Shown in pieces: positions 18,638-28,065 of a DNA stretch of 64,000 nt (its first letter is position 1; each line of letters opens with the position of its first letter). The position numbers were made by a program, and so were the translations under genes. Origin of the DNA: Fredinandcohnia quinoae (lineage in GTDB: Bacteria > Bacillota > Bacilli > Bacillales > Bacillaceae_L); the NCBI RefSeq assembly GCF_022427965.1, contig NZ_JAKTTI010000006.1, forward strand, positions 62,001 to 126,000. Reading direction: 5' to 3'. The notes under the pieces were generated by a model that ran no database searches, had not been told where the DNA came from, and saw only the letters and a program-made list of their open reading frames with translations.

Positions 18638-19527
18638 TGCATGACGATTTTCTCTAATAAATTTGGATCAAAAGCTTTTGAGCGAAGCATTTCAATTTCA
18701 TATTTATAAGGTGGTTTTTTACTATTTTTATCTTCACCAACAAATGGAGTTTCAAGGATTTTGGGAATATCTTTAAGGTTTGGATGATGGACAATATAAC
18801 TAAGAGCATCAAATTTAATATGTCCGAATCCAATATTTTCATGTCGATCCTTGCTCGCACCTTTTTCATTTTTACTATCATTGATATGCAAAACCTTGAT
18901 TCGGTCTATACCAACTAATTTATCAAACTCATTCAACACACCATCAAAGTCATTAACAATGTCATAGCCAGCATCATGAGTATGACAAGTATCGAAACAA
19001 ACAGAAAGCTTATCGTTATGTGTTACACCATCGATTATTTTAGCTAATTCTTCAAATGACCTTCCACACTCCGATCCTTTTCCAGCCATCGTTTCAAGGG
19101 CAATTTGGACATTATGTTCAGGCGTTAATACTTCATTAAGACCTTCGATAATCTTTTTAATCCCTAGATCAGCACCTGCCCCGACATGTGCTCCTGGATG
19201 AAGCACAATTTGCCTAGCTCCAATGCTTTCTGTACGTTCAATTTCAGATCGTAAAAAATTGACACCAAGTTCGAATGTGGCAGGATTTATTGTATTACCA
19301 ATATTTATAATATATGGTGCATGAACAATAATTTCATCGATACCGTGCTCTTTCATATGGGCTTGTCCAGCCTCAATATTCAAATCTTCTATTTTCTTAC
19401 GTCTTGTATTTTGAGGTGCACCCGTATAAATCATAAATGTATTAGCACCATAGGAAACTGCTTCCTCACTTGCAGCTAGTAACATATGTTTACCGCTCAT
19501 TGACACATGCGAACCTAATTTCAGCAT
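18631..19527 (-). CDS. nfo: Endonuclease IV (AP endonuclease) Nfo
   Basis: 298 residues, a TIM-barrel zinc enzyme. Metal-site motifs are visible: [32 protein letters not shown] and [23 protein letters not shown], together the three-zinc site. It cuts DNA 5' of abasic sites in base excision repair; in B. subtilis it also protects spores. ATG follows TAGGAG. Likely expressed with cshB, 62 bases upstream. Confidence 0.96.
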   Translation of the reverse strand: MLKLGSHVSMSGKHMLLAASEEAVSYGANTFMIYTGAPQNTRRKKIEDLNIEAGQAHMKEHGIDEIIVHAPYIINIGNTINPATFELGVNFLRSEIERTESIGARQIVLHPGAHVGAGADLGIKKIIEGLNEVLTPEHNVQIALETMAGKGSECGRSFEELAKIIDGVTHNDKLSVCFDTCHTHDAGYDIVNDFDGVLNEFDKLVGIDRIKVLHINDSKNEKGASKDRHENIGFGHIKFDALSYIVHHPNLKDIPKILETPFVGEDKNSKKPPYKYEIEMLRSKAFDPNLLEKIVMQK

Positions 19528-19589
19528 CGTAACACTCCTATTCTCCCAATTACAAAAGTTCGTTTCTTTTATTTTATCATAATCATTAT

Positions 19590-20903
19590 TTATTTTCTTT
19601 TCAGACGCCTCTGACGCTTTTTAATTTCTTCTATTTGTCTATTCTTCTTTTTCTTATAACCAGGTTTTACCTTTTTTGGTTTTCTAACTAAACTTTCGGC
19701 ACGCTTATCAATTTCATCTGCTTGTTTTTGACGTTGCTTACGTTTATTTCTTTCTCCAATCTTTACTAGCTCACTGTGGACAAGATCCATATTGGTAAAG
19801 GTAATACCCATCTTTTCTAATCGAATAAGTGCATCCTCATCCGCATGGTCATAAATTGTTGCAGCAATCCCCGATAATTCTGCACGAGCAGTTCTTCCTA
19901 CACGGTGGACATAAAAGTCCAAATCACTTGGAATCTCGTAATTAATAACATGACTTACCCCTGTAATATCAATACCTCTTGCTGCCAAATCTGTTGCTAC
20001 AACATATTGGTACTCCAAGTCCGTTATCTGTTTCATCATTTTTTTACGGTCTCGAGGGCTCAAGTCACCATGAATTCTCCCTACCTTAATACCCTTTTCA
20101 AGTAGACCATCTGCAACTTGATCCGCCATTTTTTTCGTATTTGTAAAAATAATCGCTAAATAAGGGTTATATGCGATGAGCATATCATGAAGTAATTGCA
20201 CTTTGTTTCGATGCCTTAGCGGAACTAGTACATGTTCTACTTTTGCAGCGGTTACTTGCTTCGGTGCCACATGAGAATACTTAGGATTTTCTAAATATTT
20301 TTTTAAGAATGGCTTTAATTTTTCTGGTATAGTTGCTGAAAAAACGAGTATTTGTAGCTTTTCTGTCATTTTACTAGCAATTTGATCTACATCCTGTAAA
20401 AAGCCCATATCTAGCATTAAATCCGCTTCATCAACAATAAGCGTATTTGCTGTATATACTTTTAATGCCTGCTCCTTTATCAAATCATGAATTCTTCCAG
20501 GTGTTCCGACTACAATATGTGGTTGAGTTTTTAATTTCTCAATTGCTCGATTCTTATCAGTACCCCCAACAAATAACTTAGTCGTGATTTGTTGTTCATC
20601 CGAACAGAATTTTGTTATCTTTAGTACCTCTTGATAAATTTGATTAGCCAATTCTCTCGTTGGAGCTGTTATAACAGCTTGAACCTCTTGACTAGTAAAT
20701 TCTATTTTATCTAGTAAAGGCAATAAATACGCATGTGTCTTACCAGTTCCAGTTTGCGACTGTCCAATCACACTCTCGCCTCTCCCGATACTTGGGATTA
20801 GCCTTTCTTGAATTTCAGTCGGCTTTCTAAATCCAAGTTCCCCAATCGCTTCATTTATAAATGGTTGAAAAGTAAATCGTTCAAATTGTTGTTGTTTTTC
20901 CAT
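19590..20903 (-). CDS. cshB: DEAD-box RNA helicase CshB
   Basis: 437 residues, as expected for CshB (YqfR). Q-motif region [17 protein letters not shown], motif [11 protein letters not shown] near 47-56, motif [10 protein letters not shown], motif III SAT, and the second RecA-like domain with [11 protein letters not shown] and HRVGRTARA. The last 60 residues are very basic, fitting RNA binding. It unwinds RNA in ribosome assembly, cold adaptation and RNA turnover. ATG follows GAGGG. Confidence 0.92.
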   Translation of the reverse strand: MEKQQQFERFTFQPFINEAIGELGFRKPTEIQERLIPSIGRGESVIGQSQTGTGKTHAYLLPLLDKIEFTSQEVQAVITAPTRELANQIYQEVLKITKFCSDEQQITTKLFVGGTDKNRAIEKLKTQPHIVVGTPGRIHDLIKEQALKVYTANTLIVDEADLMLDMGFLQDVDQIASKMTEKLQILVFSATIPEKLKPFLKKYLENPKYSHVAPKQVTAAKVEHVLVPLRHRNKVQLLHDMLIAYNPYLAIIFTNTKKMADQVADGLLEKGIKVGRIHGDLSPRDRKKMMKQITDLEYQYVVATDLAARGIDITGVSHVINYEIPSDLDFYVHRVGRTARAELSGIAATIYDHADEDALIRLEKMGITFTNMDLVHSELVKIGERNKRKQRQKQADEIDKRAESLVRKPKKVKPGYKKKKNRQIEEIKKRQRRLKRK

Positions 20904-21130
20904 AAAAAATCCCTCATTTATTTTTCAGAGTTAACTCCAAAAACCTTCATTTTATTTAACCTAACAAATAATTATATATGATTTTCAATAAAAACACCAA
21001 TCACTTCTTATTTATAGCCCAATCTTCTAATTAATAAAACATTTAACTTCTACTTCGCATAATTTAGTGAATAAGGGCATCATACTTATATTTTGCATTA
21101 TTTCTTGTAAATATTGAAAGGAGGATATGT

Positions 21131-21712
21131 ATGTTTTTACCAAGAAGACCAATGCCACCTATGAACCATCCCTCCATGTTCTCACATCCATTTGGTGGTT
21201 ATCCGCAGCAGGTCATGCAACCACGTCGTGGACTGGGAGGATTAATAAAACGGTTACTCCCTGGAGCTGGGCGTACGAACCCAATGCAAGGAATGCAAGG
21301 ATTTCAGGGATTCCCTGGGCTGCAAGGGTTTAATGGATTCCAAGGATCGCAGGGCTTACAGGGGCTAGCAAATCCCTCGACATTTCAAGGGATAACTTCG
21401 TCAACATTAAGGTCCCTAGCAAATCCGGCAAATCTTAGCTCAATTATGGGAAATGTCCAAAAAACCTTAAAAATGGCAGAAACAGTCGTACCGATGGTTC
21501 AACAGTATGGACCATTAGTGAAAAATCTACCTGCAATGTGGAAAATCTATAACGAATTAAAAAGTTCTAACATTAGTGATACAGAGGAGGTATCAGATCA
21601 TTCGCAATTAGAAATTTCAAATGAAACAAATGAAGCAAATTCAAACAATGATTCAGATCATTCCGAGGTAAAGACTAAATCTGGCAAGTCCGTACCTAAG
21701 CTCTATATTTGA
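21131..21712 (+). CDS. yqfQ: YqfQ/VrrA-like low-complexity protein
   Basis: 193 residues behind a perfect AAAGGAGG. The N-terminus is Pro/Met-rich (FLPRRPMPPMNHPSMF), followed by a Gly/Gln/Phe repeat of QG-x-QG type from about 50 to 78, a conserved core near 95-145 (NVQKTLKMAETVVPMVQQYGPLVKNLPAMWKIY region) and a Ser/Asn/Glu-rich tail. Position before ispH and this design match B. subtilis YqfQ and the B. anthracis VrrA protein, whose repeat is variable between strains. A coat or spore-surface role is only a guess. Confidence 0.75.
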   Translation: MFLPRRPMPPMNHPSMFSHPFGGYPQQVMQPRRGLGGLIKRLLPGAGRTNPMQGMQGFQGFPGLQGFNGFQGSQGLQGLANPSTFQGITSSTLRSLANPANLSSIMGNVQKTLKMAETVVPMVQQYGPLVKNLPAMWKIYNELKSSNISDTEEVSDHSQLEISNETNEANSNNDSDHSEVKTKSGKSVPKLYI

Positions 21713-21718
21713 TTTCTT

Positions 21719-21747
21719 TTGTATTATTCATCTCCCTCATATATAAT
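21719..21747 (+). promoter_or_regulatory. Probable sigma-A promoter of ispH
   Basis: TTGTAT (21719-21724), 17-bp spacer, perfect TATAAT (21742-21747), about 65 bases before ispH. The -35 is weak. Confidence 0.5.
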
Positions 21748-21812
21748 AAATACGAGATTACGAGAGTATCAACGATACAGATTCTTTCGAATATATTTGA
21801 GGAGGAATAGAC

Positions 21813-22751
21813 ATGGAAGTAATCAAAATTGCTCCACGCGGATATTGCTATGGTGTTGTCGACGCTATGGTTATTGCTAAGAATGCCGCTTTAGATAAAA
21901 CTTTACCAAGGCCTATTTATATATTAGGGATGATTGTTCATAATAAACACGTTACAGATGCTTTTGAAGAAGAAGGAATCATTACCCTAGACGGAAATAA
22001 TAGACATGAAATATTAGAAAAAGTTGATCGAGGTACAGTCATTTTCACCGCTCACGGAGTATCACCTGAAGTGAAACAGCTGGCACGTGATAAAGGATTA
22101 GTAACATTGGATGCAACATGCCCTGATGTAACACGTACTCATGACCTGATTAAAGAAAAGCAAGCCCAAGGCTTCCAAATTATCTATATCGGTAAAAAGG
22201 GGCATCCAGAGCCTGAAGGTGCTGTCGGTGTTGCGCCCGACATTGTTCATCTTGTAGAGACAGTTGAAGACGTTGAAAATCTAACGATTACTAGTGAAAA
22301 AATTATTGTAACTAATCAAACAACAATGAGCCAATGGGACGTACTTGATGTAATGAAAAAAGTGAAGGAAAAGTATCCTCAAACAGAAATACACAACGAA
22401 ATTTGTATGGCCACCCAAGTTCGCCAAGAAGCAGTAGCTGAACAAGCAAAAGAAGTTGACCTAACAATCGTTGTTGGGGATCCGAAGAGTAATAACTCAA
22501 ACCGATTGGCACAGGTTTCCGAAGAAATCGCCGGGACAAAAGCATACAGAGTCGCGGATGTAAGTGAAATACAGATTGAATGGTTACTGGACATAAAAAA
22601 AGTTGCTGTTACAGCAGGCGCATCTACTCCAACACCAATTACAAAAGAAGTCATTACATTTTTAGATCAATTTGACCCCCAAAATCAAGAAACATGGGAA
22701 AGAAAACGAAATGTTCCATTAAATAAAATTTTGCCAAAGGTCAAGCATTAA
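21813..22751 (+). CDS. ispH: 4-hydroxy-3-methylbut-2-enyl diphosphate reductase IspH
   Basis: 312 residues. The three iron-sulfur cysteines are C12 (RGYCYGV), C103 (DATCPDV) and C198 (NEICMAT); the catalytic Glu lies in HPEPEG. Last step of the MEP pathway, turning HMBPP into isopentenyl and dimethylallyl diphosphate. AGGAGG precedes the ATG. Terminated by a strong hairpin and convergent with yqfO. Confidence 0.96.
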   Translation: MEVIKIAPRGYCYGVVDAMVIAKNAALDKTLPRPIYILGMIVHNKHVTDAFEEEGIITLDGNNRHEILEKVDRGTVIFTAHGVSPEVKQLARDKGLVTLDATCPDVTRTHDLIKEKQAQGFQIIYIGKKGHPEPEGAVGVAPDIVHLVETVEDVENLTITSEKIIVTNQTTMSQWDVLDVMKKVKEKYPQTEIHNEICMATQVRQEAVAEQAKEVDLTIVVGDPKSNNSNRLAQVSEEIAGTKAYRVADVSEIQIEWLLDIKKVAVTAGASTPTPITKEVITFLDQFDPQNQETWERKRNVPLNKILPKVKH

Positions 22752-22780
22752 AGCATTTCCAAAACGGAAATGCTTTTTTT
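22751..22780 (+). terminator. Terminator of ispH
   Basis: AAGCATTTCC/GGAAATGCTT (22751-22760 and 22766-22775) followed by T7 on the + strand. It starts on the last base of the ispH stop codon. Confidence 0.92.
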
Positions 22781-22782
22781 GT

Positions 22783-23598
22783 TTATTTAAATGTAAAAGG
22801 GTCAGTTTCTGGTTCTGATGGAAACACAAAGACTTCAAATTTCTTTTCTGCGAACATTTTTTCTAAAACCTTTGTAACTCCCTTTTTCATTACCTTTTCG
22901 ACATTATGACCTGGATCAACGATATTAAGCCCCATCATCATTGCATCTTGGGCAACATGATAATACATATCCCCTGTTACAAAAACATCTGCGCCTTTGA
23001 ACTTAGCTTGGGATATATATTTATTACCATCCCCCCCTAATACCGCTACTTTTTTCACTTTGTCAGTAAGATTTCCAACAATACGAAGATTTGCTACCTC
23101 TAGTTTCTTTTTCACATGATCTGCAAATTGTTCTAACGACATTTCTTCGGCTATGTAACCGATCCGGCCGAGACCAAGAGTATTCCCTTGAGAATCCTCA
23201 TATGAAGGACTAAGGAGTTCGACATCTTTTAATTCAAGTGCATCAGCCAACAGATCATTAACACCGCCGACAGCCACATCTAGATTCGTATGTGCAGCAT
23301 AAATAGCAATATCATGCTTAATGCATTTTTCAATGATTCGTCCAGCTGGTGTATCAGTTTGAATTGCTTTTAACGGTCGAAAGATTGGCGGGTGGTGAGC
23401 AATGATTAGATCTACATTTTTCGTTATTGCTTCTTCAATAACATCTTCTAAAATATCTAACGCAATCATTATATTCTTAACTGGTTTAAGTAAAGTACCG
23501 ATTTGAAGTCCGATTTTATCTCCTTCAAGAGCGAGATGCTTCGGAGAAAATTGTTCAAATAATTGTATTACTTCAAATCCATTCGGAATTTTACTCAT
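22783..23598 (-). CDS. yqfO: Nif3-like dinuclear metal protein YqfO, short form without inserted domain
   Basis: 271 residues. Metal-site motifs of the NIF3/DUF34 family are present: DLIIAHHPPIF near 63-73, AAHTNLDVAVGG near 100-111, TGDMYYH, and DPGHNVE near the end. B. subtilis and B. cereus YqfO are about 370 residues because a PII/CutA-like domain is inserted in the middle; here LLSPSYEDSQGNT joins directly to LGLGRIGY, giving a compact form like E. coli YbgI. Often annotated as GTP cyclohydrolase I type 2, which is not well supported. Its ATG overlaps the trmK stop by one base. Confidence 0.88.
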   Translation of the reverse strand: MSKIPNGFEVIQLFEQFSPKHLALEGDKIGLQIGTLLKPVKNIMIALDILEDVIEEAITKNVDLIIAHHPPIFRPLKAIQTDTPAGRIIEKCIKHDIAIYAAHTNLDVAVGGVNDLLADALELKDVELLSPSYEDSQGNTLGLGRIGYIAEEMSLEQFADHVKKKLEVANLRIVGNLTDKVKKVAVLGGDGNKYISQAKFKGADVFVTGDMYYHVAQDAMMMGLNIVDPGHNVEKVMKKGVTKVLEKMFAEKKFEVFVFPSEPETDPFTFK

Positions 23599-24293
23599 TA
23601 TAATACCCCCTTTACAATTTTAATTTTTTGAAGCAGCTCATTTTTCCGTACCGTATTTTGATCATTCTTTTCAGCTTGTTCTAATTGATTAAGAATTTTT
23701 TCCCAATGTAATAACTCATGTGTCCATTTTTTTTGAAAAACAGTATTTTTTTCTTTTAATAAGAACGGGCCTAATAGTAACTCGGGCATTTTATAGGGTT
23801 TATTTGGTTTTCCTTTTTCTGCAACCAATATTTCATATATTTTTCGATCTTCTTCGATGATTTCTTCTGCAATTAATTCCCAACCATTTTGAAGAAGCCA
23901 TTCACGAATAGAATATGCACCAATGTTTGGCTGCAGGATTAGTCTTTCTACTCCTTCTAGCTTTTCCTTTCCTGACTCCAATATCGATGTAATTAAGGAA
24001 CCACCCATTCCAGCAATCGTAATACAGGTTACTTCACCAGTTCCAATCACCTCAAGACCATCACCTTTTCTAACATCAATTAGATCTTGAAGATTATTTT
24101 TTGCTACTTGCTGCATTGCAGACTGTAGTGGTCCTTCTGTTATTTCACCAGCAATTCCCTTTGAAATGAGACCATGTAATAATGCATAACAGGGTAGGTA
24201 TGCATGGTCTGAACCAATATCAGCTAAAATAGCCTCTTTTTTTATGTATTTTGCTACTGTTTTTAAGCGTTCCGATAAATTAACTTCATTCAT
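23598..24293 (-). CDS. trmK: tRNA (adenine22-N1)-methyltransferase TrmK
   Basis: 231 residues. SAM-binding motif ADIGSDHAYLP near 22-32, then TCITIAGMGG, the catalytic-site segment of this family, and LILQPN. The C-terminal coiled-coil part (about 185-231) is usual. Modifies A22 of tRNAs such as tRNA-Ser and tRNA-Tyr. The ribosome site is weak (GTGGTG). Translationally coupled to yqfO, as in B. subtilis (yqfN-yqfO). Confidence 0.92.
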   Translation of the reverse strand: MNEVNLSERLKTVAKYIKKEAILADIGSDHAYLPCYALLHGLISKGIAGEITEGPLQSAMQQVAKNNLQDLIDVRKGDGLEVIGTGEVTCITIAGMGGSLITSILESGKEKLEGVERLILQPNIGAYSIREWLLQNGWELIAEEIIEEDRKIYEILVAEKGKPNKPYKMPELLLGPFLLKEKNTVFQKKWTHELLHWEKILNQLEQAEKNDQNTVRKNELLQKIKIVKGVL

Positions 24294-24376
24294 TTTTACA
24301 CCACAACTTTTTTATTTAATATCCTCATTATACAAGAACGTAAAAATAATGTGAAACCAATGAGCAGTTCACGAAT

Positions 24377-24409
24377 AAAAACCCCCCGTTTTGTAAACGA
24401 AGGGTTTTT
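24377..24409 (-). terminator. Terminator of cccA
   Basis: A stem between 24377-24391 and 24395-24409 is continuous only as minus-strand RNA, where two G-U pairs replace C/A mismatches. It is followed by TTTTTATTCG and starts 13 bases after the cccA stop. Confidence 0.8.
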
Positions 24410-24422
24410 ATATGTATTTATT

Positions 24423-24776
24423 TTATTTATGTTCTGATAGCCATGTAGCTACTTTTTCCATGTCCTCGCCAGTAATAATGTTTGGCTGCATGATGCCTTT
24501 ACCATTCTTAATTGTGTCTTTAATTTCATCAACTGAAAGTCTACTACCAACATCATTAAGAGCTGGTCCAGCACCTCCACTTAAGTCCACACCATGACAT
24601 GCAGAGCACTTTCCTTTGAACAATTCCTCTGGGGAAGCATTAGCGGTAACTTCTTCCTTCTTTTCAGGATTCGCCATTTCATCCATGTTTCCTAATCCAA
24701 CAAAACCAAGAAGAAACATAAGTCCAATTCCGAAGACGGCAATTAACGCAAATGGTATTAATGGATTTTTATTCAT
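24423..24776 (-). CDS. cccA: Membrane-anchored cytochrome c550 CccA
   Basis: 117 residues: an uncleaved N-terminal membrane anchor (about 7-29), a Glu/Lys-rich linker, and one c-type haem domain with CSACH (C57, C60, H61) and axial Met in KGIMQPN (M96). Carries electrons on the outer membrane face toward cytochrome oxidase. Length matches B. subtilis CccA (120). A strong GGGAGGTC site lies upstream. Confidence 0.94.
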   Translation of the reverse strand: MNKNPLIPFALIAVFGIGLMFLLGFVGLGNMDEMANPEKKEEVTANASPEELFKGKCSACHGVDLSGGAGPALNDVGSRLSVDEIKDTIKNGKGIMQPNIITGEDMEKVATWLSEHK

Positions 24777-24965
24777 TTTCTGACCTCCCTTACCCTTATG
24801 TAAATACTTGTAAGCTGATATGATTATAGTCTATACAAACACTCTCTATTTTACTTTAAAAATTCAAGAAGTGAAAGTCCTAATTGTACAAGAACTCAAT
24901 ATAAATATAATTCTGAAAATATCACCAAAAAAATGTCACACTTTTGTCATATTTTTAGTAATTGA

Positions 24966-24991
24966 AAGATCCCACTCACATGTGGGATCTT
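24966..24991 (-). terminator. Probable terminator of the acyl-CoA dehydrogenase gene
   Basis: A perfect 10-bp stem, AAGATCCCAC/GTGGGATCTT (24966-24975 and 24982-24991), 22 bases after the stop. The T-run on the minus strand is poor (TCAATTAC), so termination may be incomplete. Confidence 0.65.
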
Positions 24992-25013
24992 AGTATTTAC
25001 CATTCTCTACTTG

Positions 25014-26153
25014 TTAACAACCAATAGACCTTGCAATAACCATCCTTTGAACCTCAGAAGTTCCTTCACCTATTTCTAACAACTTAGCATCGCGCATGAA
25101 TCTTTCAACATGATATTCCCTCATATATCCGTAGCCACCGTGAATTTGGACAGCCTGATTCGTTATTTCCATACATACTTCAGATGCATATAATTTAGCC
25201 ATTGATGCCTCTTTCGAGAATGTTCTACCTCGGTCTTTTAACCAAGCAGCCTTATAAACCATATTGCGCGCCAATTCAATTTTCATTGCCATATCAGCTA
25301 ATTTAAATTGTGTTGCTTGAAAAGTTGAAATTGTCCTACCAAATTGCTGACGTTCTTTCGCATAGGATAGCGCCTTGTCAAATGCTGCTTGAGCAATTCC
25401 TACAGCCATTGCACCAATTCCAATTCTCCCACCGTCTAAAGTGATTAAGAACTGCCTAAAACCCTCACCTCTTCTTCCAAGAAGATTCTCTTCAGGCACT
25501 CTCACATCTTCTAGAACCAATTCTGTTGTATTTGAAGCATGTAAACCCATCTTCTCGTAATTATCAATAATTTTAAAGCCTGTGGCATCAGTAGGGACGA
25601 TAATTGCACTAATCTCTTTTGAAGAACCTTCTCTACCTGTTATTGCTGTTAAAGCTAAGTGCTTAGCATAGCTCGCATTAGTAATAAAACATTTACTCCC
25701 GTTAATCACAAACTCATTCTGATCTAAAATTGCCTCAGTTTGTGTTCCGCCAGCGTCTGAACCAGCATTTGGTTCTGTTAGACCAAATGCTCCAAGTGAC
25801 TCACCTGTACAAATTGGTGTTAAATATTTTTCTTTTTGTTCCTTAGAACCAAATAAATGCAATGGTGCTCCACCTAATGAAATATGTGCTGAATATGTAA
25901 TTCCTGTTGATCCACAGGCACGACTGAGCTCCTCAACAACAATGGCAAAACTAATCGTATCCGCTCCAGCTCCACCGTAATCTTCCGGAAACGGTAACCC
26001 CATCATTCCTAAGTCACTAAGTTTAGTAAAAATATTTATTGGAAATTGTTTCTCTTTATCTCGCTTCTCTGCACCCGGTGCAACTTCAGCATCTGCGAAT
26101 TCCTTAATTGTTTTTTGGATTAGCTTTTGCTCAGTAGTTAAATCAAAATTCAT
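25014..26153 (-). CDS. Acyl-CoA dehydrogenase
   Basis: 379 residues, the usual length of short-chain acyl-CoA dehydrogenases. FAD/substrate motifs GAFGLTEPNAGSD and CFITNA are clear, and the catalytic base is E363 in LEIGEGTSE. It performs the FAD-linked first oxidation of fatty acid or branched-chain acyl-CoA degradation. Substrate length cannot be read with confidence; MmgC, AcdA and Bcd of B. subtilis are all relatives. AGGAGG precedes the ATG. It is not at this place in B. subtilis, where cccA and sigA are neighbours. A cre site overlaps the start point. Confidence 0.92.
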   Translation of the reverse strand: MNFDLTTEQKLIQKTIKEFADAEVAPGAEKRDKEKQFPINIFTKLSDLGMMGLPFPEDYGGAGADTISFAIVVEELSRACGSTGITYSAHISLGGAPLHLFGSKEQKEKYLTPICTGESLGAFGLTEPNAGSDAGGTQTEAILDQNEFVINGSKCFITNASYAKHLALTAITGREGSSKEISAIIVPTDATGFKIIDNYEKMGLHASNTTELVLEDVRVPEENLLGRRGEGFRQFLITLDGGRIGIGAMAVGIAQAAFDKALSYAKERQQFGRTISTFQATQFKLADMAMKIELARNMVYKAAWLKDRGRTFSKEASMAKLYASEVCMEITNQAVQIHGGYGYMREYHVERFMRDAKLLEIGEGTSEVQRMVIARSIGC

Positions 26154-26167
26154 ATAATCCCTCCTGT

Positions 26168-26181
26168 TGAATGCGTTTACA
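26168..26181 (-). promoter_or_regulatory. cre site (CcpA operator) over the acyl-CoA dehydrogenase start point
   Basis: Minus-strand TGTAAACGCATTCA fits the cre consensus TGNAARCGNWWWCA at every defined position. It lies six bases downstream of the -10 box and so covers the likely transcription start, where CcpA represses by blocking RNA polymerase. Confidence 0.72.
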
Positions 26182-26186
26182 TTACC

Positions 26187-26216
26187 ATTATATAGGGAAG
26201 GTAAGAATTTTCACAA
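26187..26216 (-). promoter_or_regulatory. Sigma-A promoter of the acyl-CoA dehydrogenase gene
   Basis: TTGTGA (26211-26216), 18-bp spacer, perfect TATAAT (26187-26192), 34 bases before the ATG. Confidence 0.7.
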
Positions 26217-26233
26217 CATTTTAAAAAGACGAT

Positions 26234-26764
26234 TTATATGAATAATGATATTATTACTAAAATTGATCCTAGTATACCCGCTACTAGAAAATATTTTTTA
26301 TCTGTTTTTATCCCAATCAAACCCCAGCATATGCAATTTATTAAAACAGCAATTACTACAAAAGTGGATTTACCATGTAGAAATATTTCTACAGCTTTTA
26401 CTGTTAATAAAAACATAAAAAGTGCCGCAGCAATAAAGCTGACATGTAAAAGTAATTTATTGTTTTTGCTAAGTACAGCAGCCAAAAGACAGATAATTAG
26501 AAAAATAAAATTTATAACCATTTGCAAATGGGGAGATATTTCAGTAAAATAAGTGACAAGAAATAATATTGGTAATACCATTCCAATTATCAGTATCATT
26601 AACAATGGTTTTTTTTCAGAATTCGAAGTTTTAGTTGGAATTTGATTTTCTTCCCCTTCTGTATACAGGGTAAGAAGAAAGTTACAGTACGATTCAGGAA
26701 GAAGTTTATTTTCCTTCCAGTACACAATCTCCTTTAAAATGATTTTTTTACGGTCTGGATTCAT
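26234..26764 (-). CDS. Membrane protein of unknown function (DUF2157-like N-terminus)
   Basis: 176 residues from ATG 26764, eight bases after GAGGTGA; the upstream GTG falls inside that site. A soluble 45-residue head (KIILKEIVYWKENKLLPESYCNFLLTLY type) resembles the helical hairpin that opens DUF2157 membrane proteins. Then come about five hydrophobic helices from residue 57 to the end. Very AT-rich codon use. It is monocistronic, between the sigA terminator and the acyl-CoA dehydrogenase promoter. No function can be given. Confidence 0.68.
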   Translation of the reverse strand: MNPDRKKIILKEIVYWKENKLLPESYCNFLLTLYTEGEENQIPTKTSNSEKKPLLMILIIGMVLPILFLVTYFTEISPHLQMVINFIFLIICLLAAVLSKNNKLLLHVSFIAAALFMFLLTVKAVEIFLHGKSTFVVIAVLINCICWGLIGIKTDKKYFLVAGILGSILVIISLFI

Positions 26765-26803
26765 GAAAACGTTCACCTCAAGTTTTTGAAAAACAATTAG
26801 ATC

Positions 26804-26848
26804 AAAAAAAAAAAAAAATAGTTTACTCCAATTGTAAGAAGTAAACTA
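26804..26848 (-). terminator. Terminator of the dnaG-sigA operon with T15 run
   Basis: TAGTTTACT/AGTAAACTA (26819-26827 and 26840-26848) is followed on the minus strand by fifteen consecutive T residues (26804-26818). It starts about 33 bases after sigA. Confidence 0.92.
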
Positions 26849-26881
26849 AAGAATGTAAATAGAATTTTATCACTTTGTCGA

Positions 26882-28009
26882 TTATTCTAAGAAATCTTTA
26901 AGTCGTTTGCTACGACTAGGGTGACGTAATTTGCGAAGTGCTTTCGCTTCAATTTGACGGATTCGCTCACGGGTTACACCGAAAACCTTACCGACCTCTT
27001 CTAAAGTACGAGTCCGTCCATCGTCTAATCCAAAACGGAGTCGGAGGACATTTTCTTCACGATCTGTTAAAGTATCAAGAACATCTTCTAGCTGTTCTTT
27101 TAAAAGCTCATATGCTGCATGCTCTGAAGGAGATGTTGCATCCTGGTCTTCAATAAAGTCACCTAAATGAGAGTCATCCTCTTCACCAATAGGTGTTTCA
27201 AGTGAAACTGGCTCTTGTGCAATTTTTAATATTTCACGAACCTTTTCAGGCGTTAAGTCCATATCCTCAGCAATTTCTTCAGGTGACGGCTCACGACCTA
27301 AATCCTGTAGTAACTGACGTTGGACTCTTATTAACTTATTAATAGTTTCGACCATATGCACCGGAATTCGTATCGTTCTAGCTTGGTCTGCAATCGCTCG
27401 GGTTATTGCTTGGCGAATCCACCACGTTGCATACGTACTAAATTTAAATCCTTTGCGGTAATCAAACTTTTCAACAGCCTTAATAAGACCCATATTACCT
27501 TCTTGAATTAAATCTAGAAAAAGCATACCACGGCCTACATAACGTTTTGCGATACTTACAACAAGTCTTAAGTTTGCCTCTGCAAGGCGACGTTTTGCTT
27601 CTTCGTCTCCTTCTTCAATACGCTCGGCAAGTTGAATTTCATCATCAGCAGATAAAAGATCTACTCTACCAATTTCTTTTAAATACATCCTTACAGGGTC
27701 ATTTATTTTTACTCCAGGTGGAACACTCAAATCATTTAAATCAAATTCTTCTTCCTTGGCTAATTGCTGTACGTTGGGATCGTCTTCATCTTCATCCCCC
27801 TCAGCAACTAATTCGACACCTTGCTCTCCAAGGAACTCATAATATTCATCTAGCTGATCTGACTCTACTTCAAAACTAGACATGCGTTCTGCAATTTCTT
27901 CGTATGTTAAAACTCCACGTTTTTTACCTAGTTCTACTAATTGTTCTTTTACTTGATCAATTGTTAAATCTGTATCAACTTCTTTTGAACGCGCCGACTT
28001 TTCAGCCAT
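26882..28009 (-). CDS. sigA: Housekeeping RNA polymerase sigma factor SigA
   Basis: 375 residues. Region 1.1 (about 10-80), region 1.2 [12 protein letters not shown], region 2 with [32 protein letters not shown] (read in two parts: 2.3-2.4 melting and -10 contacts), region 3, and region 4.2 [26 protein letters not shown] fragments for the -35. Directs most vegetative transcription. ATG 28009 follows AGGAGGGG; six upstream in-frame residues overlap that site. Second gene after dnaG in the macromolecular synthesis operon. Confidence 0.97.
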   Translation of the reverse strand: MAEKSARSKEVDTDLTIDQVKEQLVELGKKRGVLTYEEIAERMSSFEVESDQLDEYYEFLGEQGVELVAEGDEDEDDPNVQQLAKEEEFDLNDLSVPPGVKINDPVRMYLKEIGRVDLLSADDEIQLAERIEEGDEEAKRRLAEANLRLVVSIAKRYVGRGMLFLDLIQEGNMGLIKAVEKFDYRKGFKFSTYATWWIRQAITRAIADQARTIRIPVHMVETINKLIRVQRQLLQDLGREPSPEEIAEDMDLTPEKVREILKIAQEPVSLETPIGEEDDSHLGDFIEDQDATSPSEHAAYELLKEQLEDVLDTLTDREENVLRLRFGLDDGRTRTLEEVGKVFGVTRERIRQIEAKALRKLRHPSRSKRLKDFLE

Positions 28010-28065
28010 TTGTTCCCCTCCTTCCAAACTAGTAAGCCTCCGAGGATATTGCTCTAGTGGATATG

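Noticed and set aside
21057-21087. Sporulation-type promoter before yqfQ (GCATA, then CATCATA)
   Set aside because: Elements resemble sigma-G or sigma-E boxes but spacing fits neither well; too ambiguous to call.
21278-21370. CRISPR-like array
   Set aside because: The repeats are short, in frame, without spacers, and lie within a coding sequence.
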